A DNA stretch of 13,152 nucleotides from an uncultured Variovorax sp. (GTDB taxonomy: Bacteria; Pseudomonadota; Gammaproteobacteria; Burkholderiales; Burkholderiaceae). Each line of letters starts with the position of its first letter. Position 1 is the first letter of the stretch. A program made the position numbers and the translations under genes. The notes under the pieces are model-generated. The model was not told the DNA's origin. It saw nothing but the letters and a program-made list of their open reading frames with translations, and did no database searches. Location: the NCBI GenBank assembly GCA_946478645.1, contig CAMLCW010000114.1, forward strand, positions 1-13,152. The letters are read 5' to 3'. Below, piece after piece: positions 1 through 6,609 of the stretch.

Positions 1-138
1 CAGCAGGCGCTGCAGATGCCGCTCGCGGAGCGCCGCGAGCGCCACACGAAGCTGCTGTCGCGCATTCGCGAGCAGGACATCCACTGGTGGCGGCGCAGTT
101 TCCTCGATGCGCTGCGCCACGCTGCCAGCCAGCGCTAG
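1..138 (+). CDS. otsA: Trehalose-6-phosphate synthase, C-terminal end (5' partial)
   Basis: Open from the first base, this frame gives the last 45 residues of a protein ending at TAG 136-138. The peptide has the C-terminal signature of GT20 trehalose-6-phosphate synthases: a MPLxERRxRH segment (about residues 6-15), then an IREQDIHWWRRSFLDALR-like end. OtsA transfers glucose from UDP-glucose to glucose-6-phosphate to make trehalose-6-phosphate in the cytoplasm, the first step of osmoprotective trehalose synthesis. The catalytic part lies outside the window, so the assignment rests on the tail alone. The stop codon overlaps the stop of the convergent DUF2917 gene by 4 bp. A bare GT20 glycosyltransferase of related specificity is the main alternative. 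Confidence 0.72.
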   Translation, partial: QQALQMPLAERRERHTKLLSRIREQDIHWWRRSFLDALRHAASQR

Positions 139-470
139 AAGGCTCTCGCGCCCAGCCGGCGCAGCCACCGCACCATCGGCCCGGCCCAGTCCCTGCCAGG
201 CGCCGGTGCGGGCGCATGGATGCGAAGCCGCACCGCCGTCAGCGCCACCAGCTCGATCCAGCCGCCGCGTGCGACGCAGTGCACCTCGCCTTCGCCGAGC
301 CGCGTCTCCATGCGGAAGACCGTCTCGCCCAGCCACGACGGCGGCGCGACGAGCAGCAGCGAGCCCTGGCGGACCTCGAGCCAGCTCGCGGCCTCGAGCG
401 CGGTGCGCAAGACCTCGCCCGGCCGCAGGGCGATGGTGGTGGGAGGGGGTTCGAGCGTGAGCGGTGACAT
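135..470 (-). CDS. DUF2917 domain-containing protein
   Basis: This encodes a 111-residue protein of unknown function. The sequence fits DUF2917: a short N-terminal lead, then a compact beta-rich domain (about residues 12-85) that includes a LRPGEVLRT segment, a W-L-E-V-R-Q-G-S-L-L-L strand and a W-I-E-L-V-A-L strand. The tail is basic. There is no signal peptide and no membrane span. The ATG at 470 was chosen because the domain begins just after it and GAAGG lies about 7 nt upstream. The frame stays open to 638, but that upstream part is Arg-rich and crosses the operator region. The gene is divergent from the MocR-type regulator and is its likely target. It overlaps the otsA stop by 4 bp, tail to tail. 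Function is not established. Confidence 0.75.
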   Translation of the reverse strand: MSPLTLEPPPTTIALRPGEVLRTALEAASWLEVRQGSLLLVAPPSWLGETVFRMETRLGEGEVHCVARGGWIELVALTAVRLRIHAPAPAPGRDWAGPMVRWLRRLGARAF

Positions 471-524
471 GGGCGGGCCTTCGTGAATCGGATGCGGCCA
501 TCGTAGGAATCCGGGCCCTTGCCG

Positions 525-613
525 AACAGGCACACGCCAGGGCGATTCGCACCGGAACAGCGGCGCCTCCCGGCCATCTGTTATGGTCGTTTTCCTCTCC
601 AACTGCATCTGTT
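525..613. promoter_or_regulatory. Candidate MocR operator: four AACAG half-sites in mirror symmetry
   Basis: The 174-bp divergent spacer contains AACAG at 525-529 and 556-560, and its complement CTGTT at 578-582 and 609-613. Each same-orientation pair is exactly 31 bp apart, about three helical turns. The four sites are exactly symmetric about position 569. Both CTGTT sites lie in the longer direct repeat CATCTGTT (575-582 and 606-613). MocR/GabR regulators are known to bind direct repeats spaced about three helical turns apart, so this layout suits control of both divergent genes. Binding by the adjacent regulator is inferred. Confidence 0.5.
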
Positions 614-644
614 TCCGGACGCTCGATCGAGGGACCATCGACCC

Positions 645-2150
645 ATGGACTCGCTACCGCTCTACCGCCAGCTTGCAGCGCACTACGTGGATGCGATCCA
701 CACCGGCTCGCTCCGGCAGGGCGACAAGCTGCCCTCGCTGCGCCGGCTGATGCAGTTGCACGGCATCAGCCTCTCGACCGCGCTGCAGCTGTGCCGCACG
801 ATGGAGAGCGACGGCTGGGTCGAGGCGCGCGACCGCTCGGGCTATTTCGTGCGCCGTCCGAAGCGGCTTGCGATCGCGCCGCTGGAGGAGCCAGCGCCGG
901 GCATGCCGCCGGACCCGGCGCAGTACGTGGGCATCCACGCCAAGGTGTCGGACTTCGTGGCGCGGCGCCGCCAGTTGCCCGAGAAGCTCAACCTCTCCAT
1001 CGCGCGCGGCGCGCCCGAGCTGTATCCTGCCGAGGCGCTGCGCAACGCGATGACCCGCATGCTGCGCCAGCAGCCACAGATGCTCACAGTCGCAGCGCAG
1101 CTCAAGGGCCATCGCCAGTTCCGCGAAGTGGTCGCCCAACGCAGCCTGCGCGTCGGCATGGCGATCTCGCCCGAAGACGTGCTGGTCACCAACGGCTGCA
1201 TCGAAGCGCTCAATCTCGCGCTGCGCGCGGTCGCGCAGCCCGGCGACACGGTGGCCGTGGAGTCGCCCACCTTCTACGGCCTGCTCCAGGTCCTCGAAAG
1301 CCTGGGCATGCGCGCGCTCGAGATCCCGACCAGCCCGCAGACCGGCCTGTCGATCGAAGCGCTGGAGCTCGCGATCCGCACCTACGACAACATCAAGGCC
1401 GTAGTGGTGGTGCCGCACCTGCAGAACCCGCTCGGCAGCGTGATGCCCGATGCCCACAAGGCGCGGCTCGCGCTGCTGTGCGAGCGGCATGCGATCCCGC
1501 TGATCGAGGACGACACCTACAGCGAACTCGTCGATGCGCAGAGCCCGCCGCGCGCGCTCAAGTCGTGGGACACGGTCGGCAACGTGATCCACTGCGCCTC
1601 GCTGCACAAGATCCTCGCGCCCGGCCTGCGCCTGGGCTGGATCACGGCCGGCCGCTGGCAGGCGCGCGTGGAGATGCTCAAGTACGCGCAGACGCGCAAC
1701 AACGAGGGCCTGTCGCAGAGCGCGGCCGGCCTCTTCATGGCCACCGGCGCCTACGACCGCCACCTGCGCCATCTGCGCGCCTGCCTGAAGACGCAGCGCG
1801 AGCAGACCGCCGATGCGATCGCAAGCCACTTCCCATCGGGCACGCGCATCAACCTGCCGCCGGGCGGACTGCAGCTCTGGGTCGAGCTGCCAGAGCGGCT
1901 GTCGTCGTCGCGTGTGTTCGATGCGGCCCTCGCCGAGCGCATCGTCGTGGCGCCGGGCACGCTGTTCTCCAACTCCTCGCGCTTCGACCACTATCTGCGC
2001 ATCAACTGCGGCTGGCCCTACGGCGAGGCGGTCGACACCGGGCTGCGCCGGCTGGGCCAGATCACCGAGACGCTGCTGCGCGATTCCAGCGCCGCGCTGC
2101 CGCAGCCCGCGCCGCGGCGGCTTCAGTCGAGCAGCGCGAGCGCCGCGTAG
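645..2150 (+). CDS. MocR/GabR-type regulator (GntR winged helix + class I aminotransferase domain)
   Basis: This is a 501-residue cytoplasmic regulator with the two-part MocR architecture. Residues about 5-72 form a GntR-type winged helix (PLYRQLAAHY start, LPSLRRLMQLHGIS recognition region, GYFVRRP wing end). A linker leads into a fold-type I aminotransferase domain from about residue 105 to 480. The PLP-site residues are present: N261 in QNPLG, D290 and Y292 in IEDDTYSEL, Schiff-base K322 in SLHKILAPG, and R452 in LRINCGW. The protein should therefore bind PLP and may sense PLP or an amino compound. The ATG at 645 was chosen over an open extension to 519 because the winged helix starts right after it and GAGGGA lies 10 nt upstream. 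The gene is divergent from the DUF2917 gene and its last 28 bp overlap the ROK kinase gene. The effector is unknown. Confidence 0.88.
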   Translation: MDSLPLYRQLAAHYVDAIHTGSLRQGDKLPSLRRLMQLHGISLSTALQLCRTMESDGWVEARDRSGYFVRRPKRLAIAPLEEPAPGMPPDPAQYVGIHAKVSDFVARRRQLPEKLNLSIARGAPELYPAEALRNAMTRMLRQQPQMLTVAAQLKGHRQFREVVAQRSLRVGMAISPEDVLVTNGCIEALNLALRAVAQPGDTVAVESPTFYGLLQVLESLGMRALEIPTSPQTGLSIEALELAIRTYDNIKAVVVVPHLQNPLGSVMPDAHKARLALLCERHAIPLIEDDTYSELVDAQSPPRALKSWDTVGNVIHCASLHKILAPGLRLGWITAGRWQARVEMLKYAQTRNNEGLSQSAAGLFMATGAYDRHLRHLRACLKTQREQTADAIASHFPSGTRINLPPGGLQLWVELPERLSSSRVFDAALAERIVVAPGTLFSNSSRFDHYLRINCGWPYGEAVDTGLRRLGQITETLLRDSSAALPQPAPRRLQSSSASAA

Positions 2151-3049
2151 TCGCCGATGCTGTCGCCGAGCCCCGCCGGCACGAGCATCACGCCGCGCGT
2201 GAGCGGCGCGAGCTTGCCGTCGACCTGCGCCTGCAGCCGCGGCAGCAGGAAATCGCGGTGGTGCCAGAACACGCTGCCGCCGAGGCTGATGCGCTCGAGG
2301 TCGAGCGTGACCACGAGGTTGTAGAGCATGCGCCCCAGCACGCGGCACAGCGCATCGACCACCTCGGTGGCGTGCGGCTCGCCGCCCGACGCGGCCGTGA
2401 ACAGATCGGGCGCGGGCTGGCCGAAGCGGCGCGCCATCGAGTTGCCGGCCACCAGCGCCTCCACGTCGCCGAGGTTGCCGCAGCCGCAGAGGGCGCCGCT
2501 CGCATCGTCGACCACGAAGCTGTGGCCCGCATGGCCGGCATTGCCGTTCTTGCCGCGCAGCGCCCGCCCGTCCACGCACAGGCCCACGCCCACGCCGGTG
2601 CTCCAGGTGACGTAGGCACAGTGGTCCAGCCCCTTCAGCGCGCCCCAGTGGCGCTCGGCCTCGAGCGCGGCGACCGCGTCGTTCTCGACCCGCACGCTGC
2701 GAAAGCGCTGCGCCAGCGGCGCCTCGACGATGGCCGTCATCCAGTCGTTCGGCAGGCCGCGTGCGGGCCCGGCGATGCCGCCGCAGATGTTCGGCGTGGC
2801 CAGCTCGACCATGCCGTCGCGCAGCACGAAGGGCCCGGTCGACGACACGCCCACGCGGTCGATGTCGGCGGCGGAGAGGCCCTGCTCGGCGCAGACCTCG
2901 TCGATCATGCGGATGATCTGCAGCGCCACGGCATCGTTGTGGCCGGTCTTGGCGGTCGGCTCGCTGCGCCGGCCGATGAGCGGCGCATCGCTCGAAGCGG
3001 AAAGGCTCACGGCAATCTTGGTGCCGCCGATGTCCACACAGGCTCTCAT
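2123..3049 (-). CDS. ROK family sugar kinase, NanK-like
   Basis: This is a 308-residue ROK kinase, the usual length, which would phosphorylate a hexose or hexosamine with ATP in the cytoplasm. It shows the phosphate loop DIGGTKIA (6-13), the catalytic base D124 in VENDAVAALE, STGVGVG (150-156), the sugar/zinc motif GHAGH (172-176) and CGCGNLGDVEALVAG (188-202). E. coli NanK (N-acetylmannosamine kinase), as I recall it, shares STGVG and AGHxGH with His where glucokinases have Glu. This supports a NanK-like specificity. The usual third zinc-ligand Cys of CxCGxxGCxE is Asp195 here. No sialate or amino-sugar genes are nearby, so the substrate is open and no symbol is given. It is the last gene of the minus-strand series, 29 bp after the DUF2905 gene. 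Its 3' end overlaps the MocR gene by 28 bp. Confidence 0.86.
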   Translation of the reverse strand: MRACVDIGGTKIAVSLSASSDAPLIGRRSEPTAKTGHNDAVALQIIRMIDEVCAEQGLSAADIDRVGVSSTGPFVLRDGMVELATPNICGGIAGPARGLPNDWMTAIVEAPLAQRFRSVRVENDAVAALEAERHWGALKGLDHCAYVTWSTGVGVGLCVDGRALRGKNGNAGHAGHSFVVDDASGALCGCGNLGDVEALVAGNSMARRFGQPAPDLFTAASGGEPHATEVVDALCRVLGRMLYNLVVTLDLERISLGGSVFWHHRDFLLPRLQAQVDGKLAPLTRGVMLVPAGLGDSIGDYAALALLD

Positions 3050-3078
3050 GTGTTGGTCTTCTCTCTGTCTCTGGTTTT

Positions 3079-3273
3079 CTATAGCAGGCGCGAAACCAGC
3101 GCCGCGATCATGCTGAGCACGAGCGTGCTGGCGATCGGCAACTGCCAGTCGCGGCCGAACGCACGGAACTCGAAATCGCCGGGCAGCCGTCCGAAGCCGA
3201 ACCGGCGCAGCCAGGCGGTGAGCCCGCTCATGAGCACCAGGGCGAGGACGACGACGAGCAGCCAGCGGATCAT
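3079..3273 (-). CDS. DUF2905 family small membrane protein
   Basis: This is a 64-residue protein with two hydrophobic segments, about residues 3-20 and 46-64. Between them lies a basic stretch with the family's diagnostic GRLPGDFEFR motif (28-37) followed by LPIASTLVLS (45-54). This is the full usual length and layout of DUF2905, a widespread inner-membrane protein of unknown function. The ATG at 3273 follows the hisN stop by 25 bp. No Shine-Dalgarno is visible, so translation may depend on coupling to hisN. The gene is followed 29 bp later by the ROK kinase. Membrane topology is inferred from hydrophobicity only. Confidence 0.85.
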   Translation of the reverse strand: MIRWLLVVVLALVLMSGLTAWLRRFGFGRLPGDFEFRAFGRDWQLPIASTLVLSMIAALVSRLL

Positions 3274-3298
3274 GGTGACAGTCTAGGGCGCCAGGCCC

Positions 3299-4075
3299 CT
3301 AAGCGGCCAGGACGGCCAGGGCCTGCCGGTGGAGTTCGGGCGTGGCCGCGGCGATCACGCGGCAGTCCGGCGTGAGCCCGAGCGGCCGCCCTTCCCAGTC
3401 GGTGACGATACCGCCCGCCGCCTCGATCAGGCCCGCGGGGCCGAGATAGTCGTAGGGCTGCAGCCCGGTCTCGACCACGAGGTCGATGGTGCCGCCCGCG
3501 AGCTGGGCATAGCCGTAGCAGTCGCCGCCGAAACGGCGCATCGCGCACTGGCGGCTCAGGCGGTCGAAGGCCTGCCAGTCGGCCGGCGCGAAGATGTCGG
3601 GCGAAGTGGTCACGATGCGCGCGCGGGCCAGCTCGGTGCAGCCGCTCACGCGCACCGGCTCCCCGTTGCGCCTGGCACCCTGGCCGGCCTGGCCGACCCA
3701 GCGCTCCTGGAGCACCGGCATGTCGACCATGCCGAGCATCACGCGGCCGCCCTGCAGCACGCCGATCAGGGTGCCCCAGAGCGGCGATCCGGTGATGAAG
3801 CTGCGCGTGCCGTCGATCGGGTCGAGCACCCAGATGCGCTCGGCATCGAGCCGCTCCTGGCCGTGTTCCTCGCCGAAGATGCCGTCGCTGGCCGCGCGGG
3901 CCAGCAGCACTTCGCGCATCGCCGTCTCGGCGGCACGGTCGGCCAGCGTCACCGGGCTCTCGTCGGCCTTGGTGATGATGTCGAGCGGCGTGCGGAAATA
4001 CGGCATCGACTGCGCCGCGGCGGCATCGGCCAGTGCGTTGGCAATCGACAGGAGGTCGGGCGTGGTAGGGCTCAT
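3299..4075 (-). CDS. hisN: Histidinol-phosphatase, inositol-monophosphatase-type (HisN)
   Basis: This is a 258-residue Mg-dependent phosphatase of the inositol monophosphatase superfamily. The metal-binding residues are visible: E69/E70 in FGEEHG, D85 and D88 in WVLDPIDGTRSF (82-93), and D209 in QPYDYLGPAGLIEAAGG. The DGTRSF form, the FGGDCYGY segment (182-188) and the N-terminal FRTPLDIITKADESPVT region fit HisN rather than SuhB, which usually has DGTTNF. HisN hydrolyses L-histidinol phosphate, the penultimate step of histidine synthesis. No other his genes are in the window. The ATG at 4075 fits the family start. The upstream open frame to 4201 is implausible, and the 15 bases before the ATG are pyrimidine-rich with no Shine-Dalgarno. 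A 3'-nucleotidase or another IMPase activity is the alternative. Confidence 0.8.
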   Translation of the reverse strand: MSPTTPDLLSIANALADAAAAQSMPYFRTPLDIITKADESPVTLADRAAETAMREVLLARAASDGIFGEEHGQERLDAERIWVLDPIDGTRSFITGSPLWGTLIGVLQGGRVMLGMVDMPVLQERWVGQAGQGARRNGEPVRVSGCTELARARIVTTSPDIFAPADWQAFDRLSRQCAMRRFGGDCYGYAQLAGGTIDLVVETGLQPYDYLGPAGLIEAAGGIVTDWEGRPLGLTPDCRVIAAATPELHRQALAVLAA

Positions 4076-4112
4076 GGTGAAAGAAAGGGATCTCGCGCGT
4101 GCCGAAAATGCA

Positions 4113-4141
4113 ATTAGACCCGAGCCGGGGCCGTGCTCAGA
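4113..4141 (-). promoter_or_regulatory. Possible promoter for hisN-DUF2905-ROK
   Basis: On the minus strand, TCTAAT (4118 down to 4113) matches five of six bases of a sigma-70 -10 box. It lies in the short gap between the methyltransferase stop (4137) and the hisN start (4075), giving a leader of about 30 nt. The -35 region is weak at every usual spacing. The downstream genes could equally be transcribed from the methyltransferase promoter. Confidence 0.28.
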
Positions 4142-5249
4142 GCGTGTGGCTGCGGTCGCCTTCCGAGAACCCCACTGCGTCCCAGGCCCCGCCCGCGGCA
4201 AACCCGATCACCTTGAACAGTTCGCCCATCTCGTGCTCGTGGACCAGGCGCGCGGCCATGGCGCGCTCGGCCACCGAGCCGGCCTCCATGCGCGCGAGCA
4301 GGCCGCAATTCAGCAGGAAGCGCGCCTGGCTGGTGTAGCCCAGCACCTCGAGCCCCGCCTCCTGCCCCGCGAGCGCGATGCCCGTGAAGTCGACGTGCGC
4401 GGTGATGTCCTTGTGCCCCACGCCGGACAGCGGATCGCCGTCGGCCTGGTGCGCGCGATGGCACATCACGGTGCCCATGTGGCGCTGCGGGTGGTAGTAC
4501 TCGTGCTCGGGAAAGCCGTAGTCGATGAAGAAGGCCGCGCCCTTGTCCAGCCGGTCGGCGAGCGTGGCGATGAAGGCCCGCGCCTGCGGATGGACCTCGG
4601 TCAGGTAGTCGTGCGTGCCCTCGACCTCGACGGGCGGGCGCAGTGTGGTCTCGCGGTCGGCCCAGGCCCAGCCTTCGTGGCCGGCCCGCACCACACCGCG
4701 TTCGAACCATTGGCCGCCCACGCGCGCGAGCAGTTGCACCGGCATGGCATCGAGCACCTCGTTGCCGACCACCACGCCCTGCATGGTTTCGGGCAGTTCG
4801 TCGAGCCACTCGACCTGCGACGCATGGCCCGCGAGCGCCTGCTGCTGCCGCTCGCGCAGCGAGCCCGAGAGATCGACGATGCGATAGCGCACACCGCCGT
4901 GCCCCAGGCCGTCGAGCGCATGCAGCAGCTGCACCGCGAGTGCGCCCGAGCCCGCGCCGAATTCCCAGACCGTGTGGGTGCCCGTGCGCTCGAGCGCCTC
5001 GGCCACCTGCACCGCGAGCGTCGCGCCGAACATCGGCGTCAGTTCGGGTGCCGTCACGAAGTCGCTGCCCGAGGCCGGCATGTGGCCGAACTTGGCGAGC
5101 GTGTTGGCGTAATAGCCGAGCCCCGGCGCGTACAGCGCAAGGGCCATGAAGCGGTCGAATCCGATCCAGCCGCCCGCGCGTTCGACCGAACGCGCGATGA
5201 GATGGTCGAGGGCGGTGGGTAAACTGCCGGGGGGTGTCTTGGTCGTCAC
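4137..5249 (-). CDS. Class I SAM-dependent methyltransferase, NDUFAF7/MidA family (COG1565)
   Basis: This is a 370-residue protein. Numbered from GTG 5249, it shows GGWIGFDRFMALALYAPGLGYY (26-47), the SAM-binding EFGAGSG (96-102), DLSGSLRERQ (126-135), GNEVLDAMPV (162-171) and a late FFIDYGFPEHEYYHPQR segment. These are hallmarks of the DUF185/MidA family. The mitochondrial member NDUFAF7 dimethylates an arginine of the complex I subunit NDUFS2. The bacterial role is not settled, and action on NDH-1 is only an inference. The start is uncertain. GTG 5249 has GGAG 9 nt upstream and leaves 49 bp to the divergent SDR gene. ATG 5273 is the main alternative, with AAGGA only 2 nt away. The open frame reaches 5345 but would enter the SDR gene. 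Confidence 0.82.
   Translation of the reverse strand: MTTKTPPGSLPTALDHLIARSVERAGGWIGFDRFMALALYAPGLGYYANTLAKFGHMPASGSDFVTAPELTPMFGATLAVQVAEALERTGTHTVWEFGAGSGALAVQLLHALDGLGHGGVRYRIVDLSGSLRERQQQALAGHASQVEWLDELPETMQGVVVGNEVLDAMPVQLLARVGGQWFERGVVRAGHEGWAWADRETTLRPPVEVEGTHDYLTEVHPQARAFIATLADRLDKGAAFFIDYGFPEHEYYHPQRHMGTVMCHRAHQADGDPLSGVGHKDITAHVDFTGIALAGQEAGLEVLGYTSQARFLLNCGLLARMEAGSVAERAMAARLVHEHEMGELFKVIGFAAGGAWDAVGFSEGDRSHTL
5197..5225 (+). promoter_or_regulatory. Possible sigma-70 promoter for the SDR-folB genes
   Basis: ATGAGA (5197-5202) and TAAACT (5220-5225) each match four of six consensus bases, with an ideal 17-bp spacer. The predicted start near 5232 gives a leader of about 67 nt, and the promoter would lie inside the 5' coding end of the divergent methyltransferase gene. 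There is little non-coding DNA between the two genes, so an internal promoter is plausible but unproven. Confidence 0.25.
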
Positions 5250-5298
5250 GGCGCCATTCTCCACCCTCTCCATCGTCCTTCTTTCGTCGCCTCCCCGC

Positions 5299-6075
5299 AT
5301 GAGCCCTGCACTGCCCTCCACCGACCGCCGCACCGTTCTCGTCACGGGCGCGGGCCGCAGGCTGGGCCGCGAGATCGCGCTGGCGCTCGCCGCCGGCGGC
5401 TGGCAGGTCGCGGTGCACTATCGCCATTCGCGCGCCGAGGCCGAGCGCACGGTGGCCGACTGCGCCGCGCTCTCGGGCGATTCGGCCCTGTTCGCGGCCG
5501 AGCTCGAGGACGAGCAGGCCACGCGCGCACTGCTGCCCCGCGTGGTCGCGCGCTTCCGCGGCGTCGATGCCGTGGTGCACAGCGCCGCCCTGTTCGAGCA
5601 CGACGACGCCGCCAGCTTCGGCTATGCGCTCATGGAGCGCCATGCCCGCAGCAACACCGGTGCGGCGATCCTGCTCGCGCAGGCGCTGCACGACCACGTC
5701 GCGGCCCGCGGCACCCAGGGCGCGGTGGTGCACATGCTCGACCAGAAGCTCTGGAACCCGAACCCCGACTTTTTGAGCTACACGCTCTCGAAGGCCGCGC
5801 TCGAGGCCGCGACGCCGATGCTGGCCCAGGCGCTCGCGCCGCATGTGCGCGTGGTGGGGGTGGCGCCGGGGCTCACGCTGCCGAGCCACATGCTCGACGA
5901 CGCGAAGTTCGCGCAACTGCACAGGCTGTCGCCGCTCGGGCGTTCCTCCACGCCCGAAGACGTGGTCGCCGCCGTGAAGTTCGCGCTCGAGAACCGCTCC
6001 GTTACCGGCACCACGCTGCTGGTCGACGGCGGCCAGCACCTGATGAAGTTCGAGCGCGATTTCTCGCTCATGTGA
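5299..6075 (+). CDS. SDR family oxidoreductase, pteridine-reductase (FolM/PTR1) type
   Basis: This is a 258-residue short-chain dehydrogenase/reductase. It carries TGAGRRLG (16-23), the TGxxxRxG nucleotide motif typical of pteridine reductases, then YRHS (41-44) in the NADPH-selecting position. The catalytic set is D148, Y161 and K165. The 13-residue Asp-to-Tyr spacing equals that of PTR1 (D181/Y194/K198), in place of the usual SDR serine. VDGGQHL closes the fold. A pteridine reductase would reduce dihydropterins or dihydrobiopterin with NADPH in the cytoplasm. folB follows 31 bp later, which supports this role, so it probably acts as a FolM-like dihydromonapterin reductase. The ATG at 5299 fits the domain start, although no Shine-Dalgarno precedes it. 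The frame is open back to 5146, inside the antisense methyltransferase gene. Exact substrate is inferred. Confidence 0.82.
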   Translation: MSPALPSTDRRTVLVTGAGRRLGREIALALAAGGWQVAVHYRHSRAEAERTVADCAALSGDSALFAAELEDEQATRALLPRVVARFRGVDAVVHSAALFEHDDAASFGYALMERHARSNTGAAILLAQALHDHVAARGTQGAVVHMLDQKLWNPNPDFLSYTLSKAALEAATPMLAQALAPHVRVVGVAPGLTLPSHMLDDAKFAQLHRLSPLGRSSTPEDVVAAVKFALENRSVTGTTLLVDGGQHLMKFERDFSLM

Positions 6076-6106
6076 GAAGAGAGAAGAAGGCACGAGGCAA
6101 CCCACC

Positions 6107-6499
6107 ATGTCCAACCCCACGCCATCGCAACCCTCGCCGCTGGGCCGCCAGACGCTCACGCTGCAAGGCCTGCGCTTCGACGCCAACCTCGGCATCCTCG
6201 ACCAAGAGAAGACGGCGCCGCAGCCGATCCAGGTCGATGCCGAGCTCAACCTCGGTGCCCAGCCGCTGCTGCCGCAGGACGACGACATCTTCCACGTGCT
6301 CGACTACCGCAAGGTGCGCCGAATCATCATCGACGAATGCACCGCCGAGCACGTCAACCTGCTCGAGAGCCTGATCGGCAAGCTCGTGCAGCGGCTGCTG
6401 CAGCTGCCCGGCGTGCAGGGTGTGCGCGTGAAGATCGCCAAGCTCGAGATCTTCGACGACTGCGAAGTGGCCATTCGGATGGAAGCAGGGGAATGGTGA
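6107..6499 (+). CDS. folB: Dihydroneopterin aldolase
   Basis: This is a 130-residue protein, slightly longer than the roughly 120 of typical FolB because of a 13-residue Ser/Pro-rich lead. FolB converts 7,8-dihydroneopterin to 6-hydroxymethyl-7,8-dihydropterin and glycolaldehyde in folate synthesis, working as a cytoplasmic oligomer. Family landmarks are visible: L-x-G-L-R-F (18-23), E34 before the PQPIQVDAEL strand, Y67 in VLDYRKV, E87 in NLLES and active-site K112. The usual KP pair near the C-terminus is K-L here, so the lysine is kept and the proline lost. A GAGG lies 9 nt before the ATG. It forms a unit with the upstream pteridine-reductase-like SDR. A hairpin-rich repeat separates it from ttcA. 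Confidence 0.88.
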   Translation: MSNPTPSQPSPLGRQTLTLQGLRFDANLGILDQEKTAPQPIQVDAELNLGAQPLLPQDDDIFHVLDYRKVRRIIIDECTAEHVNLLESLIGKLVQRLLQLPGVQGVRVKIAKLEIFDDCEVAIRMEAGEW

Positions 6500-6500
6500 C

Positions 6501-6600
6501 GCCCCCCGAAGCGGCTCACTTCGTGTAGCCGCCTCCCCCCACTGGGGGGCGCACCCGGTGGCCGGGGCACCGCGTTTCCGCTCGCCTGAGCCGGGATTGG
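6501..6600. repeat. Hairpin-rich intergenic repeat (REP-like), possible folB terminator
   Basis: Immediately after the folB stop are several nested inverted repeats. CGAAG 6507-6511 pairs with CTTCG 6519-6523. GCGGCT 6511-6516 pairs with AGCCGC 6527-6532. Six C (6535-6540) pair with six G (6544-6549) across an ACT loop, and CGGTG 6556-6560 pairs with CACCG 6568-6572. No T-tract follows, so it is not a classic intrinsic terminator. From memory, similar C-run/G-run blocks recur between genes in Variovorax-like genomes. Copy number cannot be judged from this window. Confidence 0.55.
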
Positions 6601-6609
6601 CGTGCCGCA

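Noticed and set aside
119..143. Possible intrinsic terminator at the otsA/DUF2917 junction
   Set aside because: The two stops overlap and no stem followed by a T-tract is present.
519..644. 42-codon N-terminal extension of the MocR regulator
   Set aside because: It crosses the operator-like repeats, has no resemblance to the family, and the winged helix starts just after the ATG at 645.
464..3286. Open frame of 940 codons on the plus strand spanning the MocR, ROK and DUF2905 genes
   Set aside because: The translation is Arg/Ala/His/Pro-rich with no domain, and it is the GC-rich shadow of three recognisable genes.
4076..4201. Upstream extension of hisN to 4201
   Set aside because: It would overlap the methyltransferase 3' end, and its residues do not resemble the family N-terminus.
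4114..6288. Open frame of 724 codons on the minus strand through the SDR and methyltransferase region
   Set aside because: Low-complexity translation with no family signature. It contradicts the clear SDR and methyltransferase frames.
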